Assembly: GCA_936450465.1 (NCBI GenBank) | Contig: OW388299.1 | Location: 43,225,548 to 43,289,547, forward strand | Direction: 5' to 3' | Source: Gibbula magus | Lineage: Eukaryota; Mollusca; Gastropoda; Trochida; Trochidae | DNA: 64,000 bases | In this document: positions 1 to 15,000 of the stretch, in pieces | Layout: each line of letters starts with the position of its first letter | Numbering within the stretch: position 1 is the stretch's first letter | Translations under genes and position numbers: made by a program | The notes under the pieces: model-generated | Database searches by the model: none | Told to the model about the DNA's origin: nothing | Seen by the model: the letters and a program-made list of their open reading frames with translations, nothing else

Positions 1-3000
1 GAAGAAACTTATTAGGCTCGCTGTCAAGACATGGAGTTTGTGGTCTTCTTTGACTTAGAAAAATTTCCGTGTTTTTCAGCCTAATTGGCTATGCGACTCT
101 CTGAAAGAGTGAATATAGATTAAAAAGTATGAGAGATAGAGGAAATCCGAAATAACCATTCGATAGAACACAAGGTAATGAACATCTCAGCCAAGTTTGG
201 TCTTGAATTATGCAGTTTGAAGAAAGTTATTAGGCTCGCTGTCAAGACATGTAGTTTGTGTTCTTCTTTGACTTAGAAAAATGTCCGTGTTTTTCGGCCA
301 TATTGGCTATGCGACTCTCTGTAAGAGTGAATATAGATTAAAAAGTAAGAGAGATAGACTAAATCCGAAATAACCATTCGATTGAACACAAGGTAATGAA
401 CATCTCAGCCAAGTTTGGTCCTGAAATATGCAGTTTGAAGAAAGTTATTAGGCTCGCTGTCAAGACATGTAGTTTGTGGTCTTCTTTGACTTAAAAAAAT
501 TTCCGTGTTTTTCGGCCAAATTGGCTATGCGACTCTCTGTAAGAGTGAATATAGATTAACAAGTATGACAGATAGAGGAAATACGAAATAACCATTCGAT
601 AGAACACAAGGTAATGAACATCTCAGCCAAGTTTGGTCTTGAATTATGCAGTTTGAAGAAAGTTATTAGGCTCGCTGTCAAGACATGGAGTTTGTGGTCT
701 TCTTTGACTTAGAAAAATGTCCGTGTTTTCGGCCAAATTGGCTATGCGACTCTCTGTTAGAGTGAATATAGATTAAAAAGTAAGAGAGATTGAGGAAATC
801 CGAAATAACCATTCGATAGAACACAAGGTAATGAACATCTCAGCCAAGTTTGGTCTTGAATTATGCAGTTTGAAGAAAGTTATTAGGCTCGCTGTCAAGA
901 CATGTAGTTTGTGGTCTTCTTTGACTTAGAAAAATGTCCGTGTTTTTCGGCCAAATTGGCTATGCGACTCTCTGTAAGAGTGAATATAGATTAAGAAGTA
1001 TGACTGATAGAGGAAATACGAAATAACCATTCCATAGAACACAAAGTAATGAACATCTCAGCCAAGTTTGGTCCTGAAATATGCAGTTTGAAGAAAGTTA
1101 TTAGGCTCGCTGTCAAGACATGTAGTTTGTGGTCTTCTTTGACTAAGAAAAATGTCCGTGTTTTTCGGCCAAATTGGCTATGCGACTCTCTGTAAGAGTG
1201 AATATAGATTAAAAAGTATGACAGATAGAGGAAATACGAAATAACCATTCGATAGAACACAAGGTAATGAACATCTCAGCCAAGTTTGGTCTTGAATTAT
1301 GCAGTTTGAAGAAAGTTATTAGGCTCGCTGTCAAGACATGTAGTTTGTGGTCTTCTTTGACTTAGAAAAATGTCCGTGTTTTTCGGCCAAATTGGCTATG
1401 CGACTCTCTGTAAGAGTGAATATAGATTAAAAAATATGACAGATAGAGGAAATACGAAATAACCATTCGATTGAACACAAGGTAATGAACACCTCAGCCA
1501 AGTTTGGTCCTGAAATATGCAGTTTGAAGAAAGTCATTAGGCTCGCTGTCAAGACATGTAGTTTGTGGTCTTCTTTGACTTAGAAAAATTTCCGTGTTTT
1601 CGGCCTAATTGGCTATGCGACTCTCTGAAAGAGTGAATATAGATTAAAAAGTAAGAGAGATAGAGGAAATCCGAAATAACCATTCGATTGAACACAAGGT
1701 AATGAACATCTCAGCCAAGTTTGGTCCTGAAATATGCAGTTTGAAGAAAGTTATTAGGCTCGCTGTTAAGACATGTAGTTTGTGGTCTTCTTTGACTTAG
1801 AAAAATTTCCGTGTTTTTCGGCCAAATTGGCTATGCGACTCTCTGTAAGAGTGAATATAGATTAAAAAGTAAGAGAGATAGACTAAATCCGAAATAACCA
1901 TTCGATTGAACACAAGGTAATGAACATCTCAGCCAAGTTTGGTCCTGAAATATGCAGTTTGAAGAAAGTTATTAGGCTCGCTGTCAAGACATGTAGTTTT
2001 TGGTCTTCTTTGACTTAGAAAAATTTCCGTGTTTTTCGGCCAAATTGGCTATGCGACTCTCTGTAAGAGTGAATATAGATTAAAAAGTAAGAGAGATAGA
2101 GGAAATCCGAAATAACCATTCGATTGAACACAAGGTAATGAACATCTCAGCCAAGTTTGGTCCTGAAATATGCAGTTTGAAGAAAGTTATTAGGCTCGCT
2201 GTCAAGACATGTAGTTTGTGGTCTTCTTTGACTTACAAAAATTTCCGTGTTTTTCGGCCAAATTGGCTATGCGACTCTCTGTAAGAGTGAATATAGATTA
2301 AAAAGTATGACAGATAGAGGAAATACGAAATAACCATTCCATAGAACACAAGGTAATGAACATCTCAGCCAAGTTTGGTCCTGAAATATGCAGTTTGAAG
2401 AAACTTATTAGGCTCGCTGTCAAGACATGGAGTTTGTGGTCTTCTTTGACTTAGAAAAATGTCCGTGTTTTTCGGCCAAATTGGCTATGCGACTCTCTGT
2501 TAGAGTGAATATAGATTAAAAAGTAAGAGAGATTGAGGAAATCCGAAATAACCATTCGATAGAACACAAGGTAATGAACATCTCAGCCAAGTTTGGTCTT
2601 GAATTATGCAGTTTGAAGAAAGTTATTAGGCTCGCTGTCAAGACATGTAGTTTGTGGTCTTCTTTGACTTAGAAAAATGTCCGTGTTTTTCGGGCAAATT
2701 GGGTATGCGACTCTCTGTAAGAGTGAATATAGATTAAAAAGTATGACAGATAGAGGAAATACGAAATAACCATTCCATAGAACACAAGGTAATGAACATC
2801 TCAGCCAAGTTTGGTCCTGAAATATGCAGTTTGAAGAAAGTTATTAGGCTCGCTGTCAAGACATGGAGTTTGTGGTCTTCTTTGACTTAGAAAAATGTCC
2901 GTGTTTTTCGGCCAAATTGGCTATGCGACTCTCTGTAAGAGTGAATATAGATTAAAAAGTAAGAGAGATAGAGGAAATCAGAAATAACCATTCGATAGAA

Positions 3001-6000
3001 CACAAGGTAATGAACATCTCAGCCAAGTTTGGCCCTGAAATATGCAGTTTGAAGAAACTTATTAGGCTCGCTGTCAAGACATGTAGTTTGTGGTCTTCTT
3101 TGACTTAGACAAATTTCCGTGTTTTTCGGCCAAATTGGCTATGCGACTCTCTGTAAGAGTGAATATAGATTAAGAAGTATGACAGATAGAGGAAATACGA
3201 AATAACCATTCGATAGAACACAAGGTAATGAACATCTCAGCCAAGTTTGGTCTTGAATTATGCAGTTTGAAGAAAGTTATTAGGCTCGCTGTCAAGACAT
3301 GTAGTTTGTGGTCTTCTTTGACTTAGAAAAATGTCCGTGTTTTTCGGGCAAATTGGGTATGCGACTCTCTGTAAGAGTGAATATAGATTAAAAAGTATGA
3401 CAGATAGAGGAAATACGAAATAACCATTCCATAGAACACAAGGTAATGAACATCTCAGCCAAGTTTGGTCCTGAAATATGCAGTTTGAAGAAAGTTATTA
3501 GGCTCGCTGTCAAGACATGGAGTTTGTGGTCTTCTTTGACTTAGAAAAATGTCCGTGTTTTTCGGCCAAATTGGCTATGCGACTCTCTGTAAGAGTGAAT
3601 ATAGATTAAAAAGTAAGAGAGATAGAGGAAATCAGAAATAACCATTCGATAGAACACAAGGTAATGAACATCTCAGCCAAGTTTGGTCCTGAAATATGCA
3701 GTTTGAAGAAACTTATTAGGCTCGCTGTCAAGACATGTAGTTTGTGGTCTTCTTTGACTTAGACAAATTTCCGTGTTTTTCGGCCAAATTGGCTATGCGA
3801 CTCTCTGTAAGAGTGAATATAGATTAAGAAGTATGACAGATAGAGGAAATACGAAATAACCATTCGATAGAACACAAGGTAATGAACATCTCAGCCAAGT
3901 TTGGTCTTGAATTATGCAGTTTGAAGAAAGTTATTAGGCTCGCTGTCAAGACATGTAGTTTGTGTTCTTCTTTGACTTAGAAAAATGTCCGTGTTTTTCG
4001 GCCATATTGGCTATGCGACTCTCTGTAAGAGTGAATATAGATTAAAAAGTAAGAGAGATAGAGGAAATCCGAAATAACCATTCGATAGAACACAAGGTTA
4101 TGAACATCTCAGCCAAGTTTGGTCCTGAAATATGCAGTTTGAAGAAAGTTATTAGGCTCGCTGTCAAGACATGTAGTTTGTGGTCTTCTTTGACTTAGAA
4201 AAATGTCCGTGTTTTTCGGCCAAATTGGCTATGCGACTCTCTGTAAGAGTGAATATAGATTAAAAAGTAAGAGAGATAGACTAAATCCGAAATAACCATT
4301 CGATTGAACACAAGGTAATGAACATCCCAGCCAAGTTTGGTCCTGAAATATGCAGTTTGAAGAAACTTATTAGGCTCGCTGTCAAGACATGTAGTTTGTG
4401 GTCTTCTTTGACTTAAAAAAATGTCCGTGTTTTTCGGCCAAATTGGCTATGCGACTCTCTGTAAGAGTGAATATAGATTAAAAAGTAAGAGAGATAGACT
4501 AAATCCGAAATAACCATTCGATAGAACACTAGGTTATGAACATCTCAGCCAAGTTTGGTCCTGAAATATGCAGTTTGAAGAAAGTTATTAGGCTCGCTGT
4601 CAAGACATGTAGTTTGTGGTCTTCTTTGACTTACAAAAATGTCCGTGTTTTTCGGCCAAATTGGCTATGCGACTCTCTGTAAGAGTGAATATAGATTAAA
4701 AAGTATGACAGATAGAGGAAATACGAAATAACCATTCCATAGAACACAAGGTAATGAACATCTCAGCCAAGTTTGGTCCTGAAATATGCAGTTTGAAGAA
4801 AGTTATTAGGCTCGCTGTCAAGACATGGAGTTTGTGGTCTTCTTTGACTTAGAAAAATGTCCGTGTTTTTCGGCCAAATTGGCTATGCGACTCTCTGTAA
4901 GAGTGAATATAGATTAAAAAGTAAGAGAGATAGAGGAAATCAGAAATAACCATTCGATAGAACACAAGGTAATGAACATCTCAGCCAAGTTTGGCCCTGA
5001 AATATGCAGTTTGAAGAAACTTATTAGGCTCGCTGTCAAGACATGTAGTTTGTGGTCTTCTTTGACTTAGACAAATTTCCGTGTTTTTCGGCCAAATTGG
5101 CTATGCGACTCTCTGTAAGAGTGAATATAGATTAAGAAGTATGACAGATAGAGGAAATACGAAATAACCATTCGATAGAACACAAGGTAATGAACATCTC
5201 AGCCAAGTTTGGTCTTGAATTATGCAGTTTGAAGAAACTTATTAGGCTCGCTGTCAAGACATGTAGTTTGTGTTCTTCTTTGACTTAGAAAAATGTCCGT
5301 GTTTTTCGGCCATATTGGCTATGCGACTCTCTGTAAGAGTGAATATAGATTAAAAAGTAAGAGAGATAGAGGAAATCCGAAATAACCATTCGATAGAACA
5401 CAAGGTTATGAACATCTCAGCCAAGTTTGGTCCTGAAATATGCAGTTTGAAGAAAGTTATTAGGCTCGCTGTCAAGACATGTAGTTTGTGGTCTTCTTTG
5501 ACTTAAAAAAATGTCCGTGTTTTTCGGCCAAATTGGCTATGCGACTCTCTGTAAGAGTGAATATAGATTAAAAAGTAAGAGAGATAGACTAAATCCGAAA
5601 TAACCATTCGATTGAACACAAGGTAATGAACATCCCAGCCAAGTTTGGTCCTGAAATATGCAGTTTGAAGAAACTTATTAGGCTCGCTGTCAAGACATGT
5701 AGTTTGTGGTCTTCTTTGACTTAAAAAAATGTCCGTGTTTTTCGGCCAAATTGGCTATGCGACTCTCTGTAAGAGTGAATATAGATTAAAAAGTAAGAGA
5801 GATAGACTAAATCCGAAATAACCATTCGATAGAACACTAGGTTATGAACATCTCAGCCAAGTTTGGTCCTGAAATATGCAGTTTGAAGAAAGTTATTAGG
5901 CTCGCTGTCAAGACATGTAGTTTGTGGTCTTCTTTGACTTACAAAAATGTCCGTGTTTTTCGGCCAAATTGGCTATGCGACTCTCTGTAAGAGTGAATAT

Positions 6001-9000
6001 AGATTAAAAAGTATGACAGATAGAGGAAATACGAAATAACCATTCGATAGAACACAAGGTAATGAACATCTCAGCCAAGTTTGGTCTTGAATTATGCAGT
6101 TTGAAGAAAGTTATTAGGCTCGCTGTCAAGACATGTAGTTTGTGGTCTTCTTTGACTTAGAAAAATTTCCGTGTTTTTCGGGCAAATTGGCTATGCGACT
6201 CTCTGTAAGAGTGAATATAGATTAAAAAGTATGAGAGATAGAGGAAATACGAAATAACCATTCGATTGAACACAAGGTAATGAACACCTCAGCCAAGTTT
6301 GGTCCTGAAATATGCAGTTTGAAGAAAGTCATTAGGCTCGCTGTCAAGACATGTAGTTTGTGGTCTTCTTTGACTTAGAAAAATGTCCGTGTTTTTCGGC
6401 CAAATTGGCTATGCGACTCTCTGTAAGAGTGAATATAGATTAAAAAGTAAGAGAGATAGACTAAATCCGAAATAACCATTCGATTGAACACAAGGTAATG
6501 AACATCTCAGCCAAGTTTGGTCCTGAAATATGCAGTTTGAAGAAAGTTATTAGGCTCGCTGTCAAGACATGTAGTTTGTGGTCTTCTTTGACTTACAAAA
6601 ATTTCCGTGTTTTTCGGCCAAATTGGCTATGCGACTCTCTGTAAGAGTGAATATAGATTAACAAGTATGACAGATTGAGGAAATACGAAATAACCATTCG
6701 ATAGAACACAAGGTAATGAACATCTCAGCCAAGTTTGGTCTTGAATTATGCAGTTTGAAGAAAGTTATTAGGCTCGCTGTCAAGACATGTAGTTTGTGGT
6801 CTTCTTTGACTTAGAAAAATTTCCGTGTTTTTCGGGCAAATTGGCTATGCGACTCTCTGTAAGAGTGAATATAGATTAAAGAGTATGAGAGATAGAGGAA
6901 ATACGAAATAACCATTCGATTGAACACAAGGTAATGAACACCTCAGCCAAGTTTGGTCCTGAAATATGCAGTTTGAAGAAAGTCATTAGGCTCGCTGTCA
7001 AGACATGTAGTTTGTGGTCTTCTTTGACTTAGAAAAATGTCCGTGTTTTTCGGCCAAATTGGCTATGCGACTCTCTGTAAGAGTGAATATAGATTAAAAA
7101 GTAAGAGAGATAGACTAAATCCGAAATAACCATTCGATTGAACACAAGGTAATGAACATCTCAGCCAAGTTTGGTCCTGAAATATGCAGTTTGAAGAAAG
7201 TTATTAGGCTCGCTGTCAAGACATGTAGTTTGTGGTCTTCTTTGACTTAAAAAAATTTCCGTGTTTTTCGGCCAAATTGGCTATGCGACTCTCTGTAAGA
7301 GTGAATATAGATTAACAAGTATGACAGATAGAGGAAATACGAAATAACCATTCGATAGAACACAAGGTAATGAACATCTCAGCCAAGTTTGGTCTTGAAT
7401 TATGCAGTTTGAAGAAAGTTATTAGGCTCGCTGTCAAGACATGGAGTTTGTGGTCTTCTTTGACTTAGAAAAATGTCCGTGTTTTCGGCCAAATTGGCTA
7501 TGCGACTCTCTGTTAGAGTGAATATAGATTAAAAAGTAAGAGAGATTGAGGAAATCCGAAATAACCATTCGATAGAACACAAGGTAATGAACATCTCAGC
7601 CAAGTTTGGTCTTGAATTATGCAGTTTGAAGAAAGTTATTAGGCTCGCTGTCAAGACATGTAGTTTGTGGTCTTCTTTGACTTAGAAAAATGTCCGTGTT
7701 TTTCGGCCAAATTGGCTATGCGACTCTCTGTAAGAGTGAATATAGATTAAGAAGTATGACTGATAGAGGAAATACGAAATAACCATTCCATAGAACACAA
7801 AGTAATGAACATCTCAGCCAAGTTTGGTCCTGAAATATGCAGTTTGAAGAAAGTTATTAGGCTCGCTGTCAAGACATGTAGTTTGTGGTCTTCTTTGACT
7901 TAGAAAAATGTCCGTGTTTTTCGGCCAAATTGGCTATGCGACTCTCTTTAAGAGTGAATATAGATTAAAAAGTAAGAGAGATAGACTAAATCCGAAATAA
8001 CCATTCGATAGAACACAAGGTAATGAACATCTCAGCCAAGTTTGGTCTTGAATTATGCAGTTTGAAGAAAGTTATTAGGCTCGCTGTCAAGACATGTAGT
8101 TTGTGGTCTTCTTTGACTTAGAAAAATTTCCGTGTTTTTCGGGCAAATTGGCTATGCGACTCTCTGTAAGAGTGAATATAGATTAAAAAGTATGAGAGAT
8201 AGAGGAAATACGAAATAACCATTCGATTGAACACAAGGTAATGAACACCTCAGCCAAGTTTGGTCCTGAAATATGCAGTTTGAAGAAAGTCATTAGGCTC
8301 GCTGTCAAGACATGTAGTTTGTGGTCTTCTTTGACTTAGAAAAATTTCCGTGTTTTCGGCCAAATTGGCTATGCGACTCTCTGTAAGAGTGAATATAGAT
8401 TAAAAAGAAAGAGAGATAGACTAAATCCGAAATAACCATTCGATAGAACACAAGGTAATGAACATCTCAGCCAAGTTTGGTCCTGAAATATGCAGTTTGA
8501 AGAAAGTTATTAGGCTCGCTGTCAAGACATGTAGTTTGTGGTCTTCTTTGACTTAGAAAAATTTCCGTGTTTTTCGGCCAAATTGGCTATGCGACTCTCT
8601 GTAAGAGTGAATATAGATTAACAAGTATGACAGATAGAGGAAATACGAAATAACCATTCGATAGAACACAAGGTAATGAACATCTCAGCCAAGTTTGGTC
8701 TTGAATTATGCAGTTTGAAGAAAGTTATTAGGCTCGCTGTCAAGACATGTAGTTTGTGGTCTTCTTTGACTTAGAAAAATGTCCGTGTTTTTCGGCCAAA
8801 TTGGCTATGCGACTCTCTGTAAGAGTGAATATAGATTAAAAAGTATGACAGATAGAGGAAATACGAAATAACCATTCCATAGAACACAAGGTAATGAACA
8901 TCTCAGCCAAGTTTGGTCCTGAAATATGCAGTTTGAAGAAACTTATTAGGCTCGCTGTCAAGACATGGAGTTTGTGGTCTTCTTTGACTTAGAAAAATGT

Positions 9001-12000
9001 CCGTGTTTTCGGCCAAATTGGCTATGCGACTCTCTGTTAGAGTGAATATAGATTAAAAAGTAAGAGAGATTGAGGAAATCCGAAATAACCATTCGATAGA
9101 ACACAAGGTAATGAACATCTCAGCCAAGTTTGGTCTTGAATTATGCAGTTTGAAGAAAGTTATTAGGCTCGCTGTCAAGACATGTAGTTTGTGGTCTTCT
9201 TTGACTTAGAAAAATGTCCGTGTTTTTCGGCCAAATTGGCTATGCGACTCTCTGTAAGAGTGAATATAGATTAAAAAGTATGACTGATAGAGGAAATACG
9301 AAATAACCATTCCATAGAACACAAGGTAATGAACATCTCAGCCAAGTTTGGTCCTGAAATATGCAGTTTGAAGAAAGTTATTAGGCTCGCTGTCAAGACA
9401 TGGAGTTTGTGGTCTTCTTTGACTTAGAAAAATGTCCGTGTTTTTCGGCCAAATTGGCTATGCGACTCTCTGTAAGAGTGAATATAGATTAAAAAGTAAG
9501 AGAGATAGAGGAAATCCGAAATAACCATTCGATAGAACACAAGGTAATGAACATCTCAGCCAAGTTTGGTCTTGAATTATGCAGTTTGAAGAAAGTTATT
9601 AGGCTCGCTGTCAAGACATGTAGTTTGTGGTCTTCTTTGACTTAGAAAAATGTCCGTGTTTTTCGGCCATATTGGCTATGCGACTCTCTGTAAGAGTGAA
9701 TATAGATTAAAAAGTATGACAGATAGAGGAAATACGAAATAACCATTCCATAGAACACAAGGTAATGAACATCTCAGCCAAGTTTGGTCCTGAAATATGC
9801 AGTTTGAAGAAACTTATTAGGCTCGCTGTCAAGACATGGAGTTTGTGGTCTTCTTTGACTTAGAAAAATGTCCGTGTTTTTCGGCCAAATTGGCTATGCG
9901 ACTCTCTGAAAGAGTGAATATAGATTAAAAAGTATGAGAGATAGAGGAAATCCGAAATAACCATTCGATTGAACACAAGGTAATGAACATCTCAGCCAAG
10001 TTTGATCCTGAAATATGCAATTTGAAGAAAGTTATTAGGCTCGCTGTCACGACATTGAGTTTGTGGTCTTCTTTGACTTAGAAAAATGTCCGTGTTTTTC
10101 GGCCAAATTGGCTATGCAACTCTCTGTAAGAGTGAATATAGATTAAAAAGTAAGAGAGATAGAGGAAATCCGAAATAACTATTCGATAGAACACAAGGTA
10201 ATGAACATCTCAGCCAAGTTTGATCCTGAAATATGCAGTTTGAAGAAAGTCATTAGGCTCGCTGTCAAGACATGTAGTTTGTGGTCTTCTTTGACTTAGA
10301 AAAATTTCCGTGTTTTTCGGCCAAATTGGCTATGCGACTCTCTGAAAGAGTGAATATAGATTAAAAAGTATGAGAGATAGAGGAAATCCGAAATAACCAT
10401 TCGATAGAACACAAGGTAATGAACATCTCAGCCAAGTTTGGTCCTGAAATATGCAGTTTGAAGAAAGTTATTAGGCTCGCTGTCAAGACATGTTGTTTGT
10501 GGTCTTCTTTGACTTAGAACAATTTTCGTGTTTTTCGGCCAAATTGGCTATGCGACTCTCTGTAAGAGTGAATATAGATTAAAAAGAAAGAGAGATAGAC
10601 TAAATCCGAAATAACCATTCGATAGAACACAAGGTAATGAACATCTCAGCCAAGTTTGGTCCTGAAATATGCAGTTTGAAGAAAGTTATTAGGCTCGCTG
10701 TCAAGACATGTAGTTTGTGGTCTTCTTTGACTTAGAAAAATTTCCGTGTTTTTCGGCCAAATTGGCTATGCGACTCTCTGTAAGAGTGAATATAGATTAA
10801 CAAGTATGACAGATAGAGGAAATACGAAATAACCATTCGATAGAACACAAGGTAATGAACATCTCAGCCAAGTTTGGTCTTGAATTATGCAGTTTGAAGA
10901 AAGTTATTAGGCTCGCTGTCAAGACATGTAGTTTGTGGTCTTCTTTGACTTAGAAAAATGTCCGTGTTTTTCGGCCAAATTGGCTATGCGACTCTCTGTA
11001 AGAGTGAATATAGATTAAAAAGTATGACTGATAGAGGAAATACGAAATAACCATTCCATAGAACACAAGGTAATGAACATCTCAGCCAAGTTTGGTCCTG
11101 AAATATGCAGTTTGAAGAAAGTTATTAGGCTCGCTGTCAAGACATGGAGTTTGTGGTCTTCTTTGACTTAGAAAAATGTCCGTGTTTTTCGGCCAAATTG
11201 GCTATGCGACTCTCTGTAAGAGTGAATATAGATTAAAAAGTAAGAGAGATAGAGGAAATCCGAAATAACCATTCGATAGAACACAAGGTAATGAACATCT
11301 CAGCCAAGTTTGGTCTTGAATTATGCAGTTTGAAGAAAGTTATTAGGCTCGCTGTCAAGACATGTAGTTTGTGGTCTTCTTTGACTTAGAAAAATGTCCG
11401 TGTTTTTCGGCCATATTGGCTATGCGACTCTCTGTAAGAGTGAATATAGATTAAAAAGTATGACAGATAGAGGAAATACGAAATAACCATTCCATAGAAC
11501 ACAAGGTAATGAACATCTCAGCCAAGTTTGGTCCTGAAATATGCAGTTTGAAGAAACTTATTAGGCTCGCTGTCAAGACATGGAGTTTGTGGTCTTCTTT
11601 GACTTAGAAAAATGTCCGTGTTTTTCGGCCAAATTGGCTATGCGACTCTCTGAAAGAGTGAATATAGATTAAAAAGTATGAGAGATAGAGGAAATCCGAA
11701 ATAACCATTCGATTGAACACAAGGTAATGAACATCTCAGCCAAGTTTGATCCTGAAATATGCAATTTGAAGAAAGTTATTAGGCTCGCTGTCACGACATT
11801 GAGTTTGTGGTCTTCTTTGACTTAGAAAAATGTCCGTGTTTTTCGGCCAAATTGGCTATGCAACTCTCTGTAAGAGTGAATATAGATTAAAAAGTAAGAG
11901 AGATAGAGGAAATCCGAAATAACTATTCGATAGAACACAAGGTAATGAACATCTCAGCCAAGTTTGATCCTGAAATATGCAGTTTGAAGAAAGTCATTAG

Positions 12001-15000
12001 GCTCGCTGTCAAGACATGTAGTTTGTGGTCTTCTTTGACTTAGAAAAATTTCCGTGTTTTTCGGCCAAATTGGCTATGCGACTCTCTGAAAGAGTGAATA
12101 TAGATTAAAAAGTATGAGAGATAGAGGAAATCCGAAATAACCATTCGATAGAACACAAGGTAATGAACATCTCAGCCAAGTTTGGTCCTGAAATATGCAG
12201 TTTGAAGAAAGTTATTAGGCTCGCTGTCAAGACATGTTGTTTGTGGTCTTCTTTGACTTAGAACAATTTCCGTGTTTTTCGGCCAAATTGGCTATGCGAC
12301 TCTCTGTAAGAGTGAATATAGATTAAAAAGCAAGAGAGATAGAGGAAATCCGAAATAACCATTCGATAGAACACAAGGTAATGAACATCTCAGCCAAGTT
12401 TGGTCTTGAATTATGCAGTTTGAAGAAAGTTATTAGGCTCGCTGTCAAGACATGTAGTTTGTGGTCTTCTTTGACTTAGAAAAATGTCCGTGTTTTTCGG
12501 GCAAATTGGCTATGCGACTCTCTGTAAGAGTGAATATAGATTAAAAAGTATGACAGATAGAGGAAATACGAAATAACCATTCCATAGAACACAAGGTAAT
12601 GAACATCTCAGCCAAGTTTGGTCCTGAAATATGCTGTTTGAAGAAACTTATTAGGCTCGCTGTCAAGACATGGAGTTTGTGGTCTTCTTTGACTTAGAAA
12701 AATGTCCGTGTTTTTCGGCCAAATTGGCTATGCAACTCTCTGTAAGAGTGAATATAGATTAAAAAGTAAGAGAGATAGAGGAAATCCGAAATAACCATTC
12801 GATAGAACACAAGGTAATGAACATCTCAGCCAAGTTTGATCCTGAAATATGCAGTTTGAAGAAAGTCATTAGGCTCGCTGTCAAGACATGTAGTTTGTGG
12901 TCTTCTTTGACTTAGAAAAATTTCCGTGTTTTTCGGCCAAATTGGCTATGCGACTCTCTGTAAGAGTGAATATAGATTAAAAAGTATGAGAGATAGAGGA
13001 AATCCGAAATAAACATTCGATTGAACACAAGGTAATGAACATCTCCGCCAAGTTTGGTCCTGAAATATGCAGTTTGAAGAAAGTCATTAGGCTCGCTGTC
13101 AAGACATGTAGTTTGTGGTCTTCTTTGACTTAGAAAAATTTCCGTGTTTTTCGGCCAAATTGGCTATGCGACTCTCTGTAAGAGTGAATATAGATTAAAA
13201 AGTATGAGAGATAGAGGAAATCCGAAATAAACATTCGATTGAACACAAGGTAATGAACATCTCCGCCAAGTTTGGTCCTGAAATATGCAGTTTGAAGAAA
13301 GTTATTAGGCTCGCTGTCAAGACATGTAGTTTGTGGTCTTCTTTGACTTAGAAAAATGTCCGTGTTTTTCGGGCAAATTGGCTATGCGACTCTCTGTAAG
13401 AGTGAATATAGATTAAAAAGTATGACAGATAGAGGAAATACGAAATAACCATTCCATAGAACACAAGGTAATGAACATCTCAGCCAAGTTTGGTCCTGAA
13501 ATATGCAGTTTGAAGAAACTTATTAGGCTCGCTGTCAAGACATGGAGTTTGTGGTCTTCTTTGACTTAGAAAAATGTCCGTGTTTTTCGGCCAAATTGGC
13601 TATGCAACTCTCTGTAAGAGTGAATATAGATTAAAAAGTAAGAGAGATAGAGGAAATCCGAAATAACCATTCGATAGAACACAAGGTAATGAACATCTCA
13701 GCCAAGTTTGATCCTGAAATATGCAGTTTGAAGAAAGTCATTAGGCTCGCTGTCAAGACATGTAGTTTGTGGTCTTCTTTGACTTAGAAAAATTTCCGTG
13801 TTTTTCGGCCAAATTGGCTATGCGACTCTCTGTAAGAGTGAATATAGATTAAAAAGTATGAGAGATAGAGGAAATCCGAAATAAACATTCGATTGAACAC
13901 AAGGTAATGAACATCTCCGCCAAGTTTGGTCCTGAAATATGCAGTTTGAAGAAAGTCATTAGGCTCGCTGTCAAGACATGTAGTTTGTGGTCTTCTTTGA
14001 CTTAGAAAAATTTCCGTGTTTTTCGGCCAAATTGGCTATGCGACTCTCTGTAAGAGTGAATATAGATTAAAAAGTATGAGAGATAGAGGAAATCCGAAAT
14101 AAACATTCGATTGAACACAAGGTAATGAACATCTCAGCCAAGTTTGGTCCTGAAATATGCAGTTTGAAGAAAGTTATTAGGCTCGCTGTCAAGACATGTA
14201 GTTTGTGGTCTTCTTTGACTTAGAAAAATGTCCGTGTTTTTCGGCCAAATTGGCTATGCGACTCTCTGTAAGAGTGAATATAGATTAAAAAGTATGAGAG
14301 ATAGAGGAAATCCGAAATAACCATTCGATTGAACACAAGGTAATGAACATCTCAGCCAAGTTTGATCCTGAAATATGCAGTTTGAAGAAAGTCATTAGGC
14401 TCGCTGTCAAGACATGTAGTTTGTGGTCTTCTTTGACTTAGAAAAATTTCCGTGTTTTTCGGCCAAATTGGCTATGCGACTCTCTGTAAGAGTGAATATA
14501 GATTAAAAAGTATGAGAGATAGAGGAAATCTGAAATAACCATTCGATTGATCACAAGGTAATGAACATCTCCGCCAAGTTTGGTCCTGAATTATGCAGTT
14601 TGAAGAAAGTTATTAGGCTCGCTGTCAAGACATGTAGTTTGTGCTCTTCTTTGACTTAGAAAAATTTCCGTGTATTTCGGCCAAATTGGCTATGCGACTC
14701 TCTGAAAGAGTGAATATAGATTAAAAAGTATGAGAGATAGAGGAAATCCGAAATAACCATTCGATTGAACACAAGGTAATGAACATCTCAGCCAAGTTTG
14801 ATCCTGAAATATGCAATTTGAAGAAAGTTATTAGGCTCGCTGTCACGACATTGAGTTTGTGGTCTTCTTTGACTTAGAAAAATGTCCGTGTTTTTCGGCC
14901 AAATTGGCTATGCAACTCTCTGTAAGAGTGAATATAGATTAAAAAGTAAGAGAGATAGAGGAAATCCGAAATAACTATTCGATAGAACACAAGGTAATGA

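Noticed and set aside
991..1260. Open frame of 89 codons in the satellite, and similar ones near 28107 and 29017
   Set aside because: It is a direct reading of the 218-bp monomer, interrupted in nearly all other copies, with no protein-like features.
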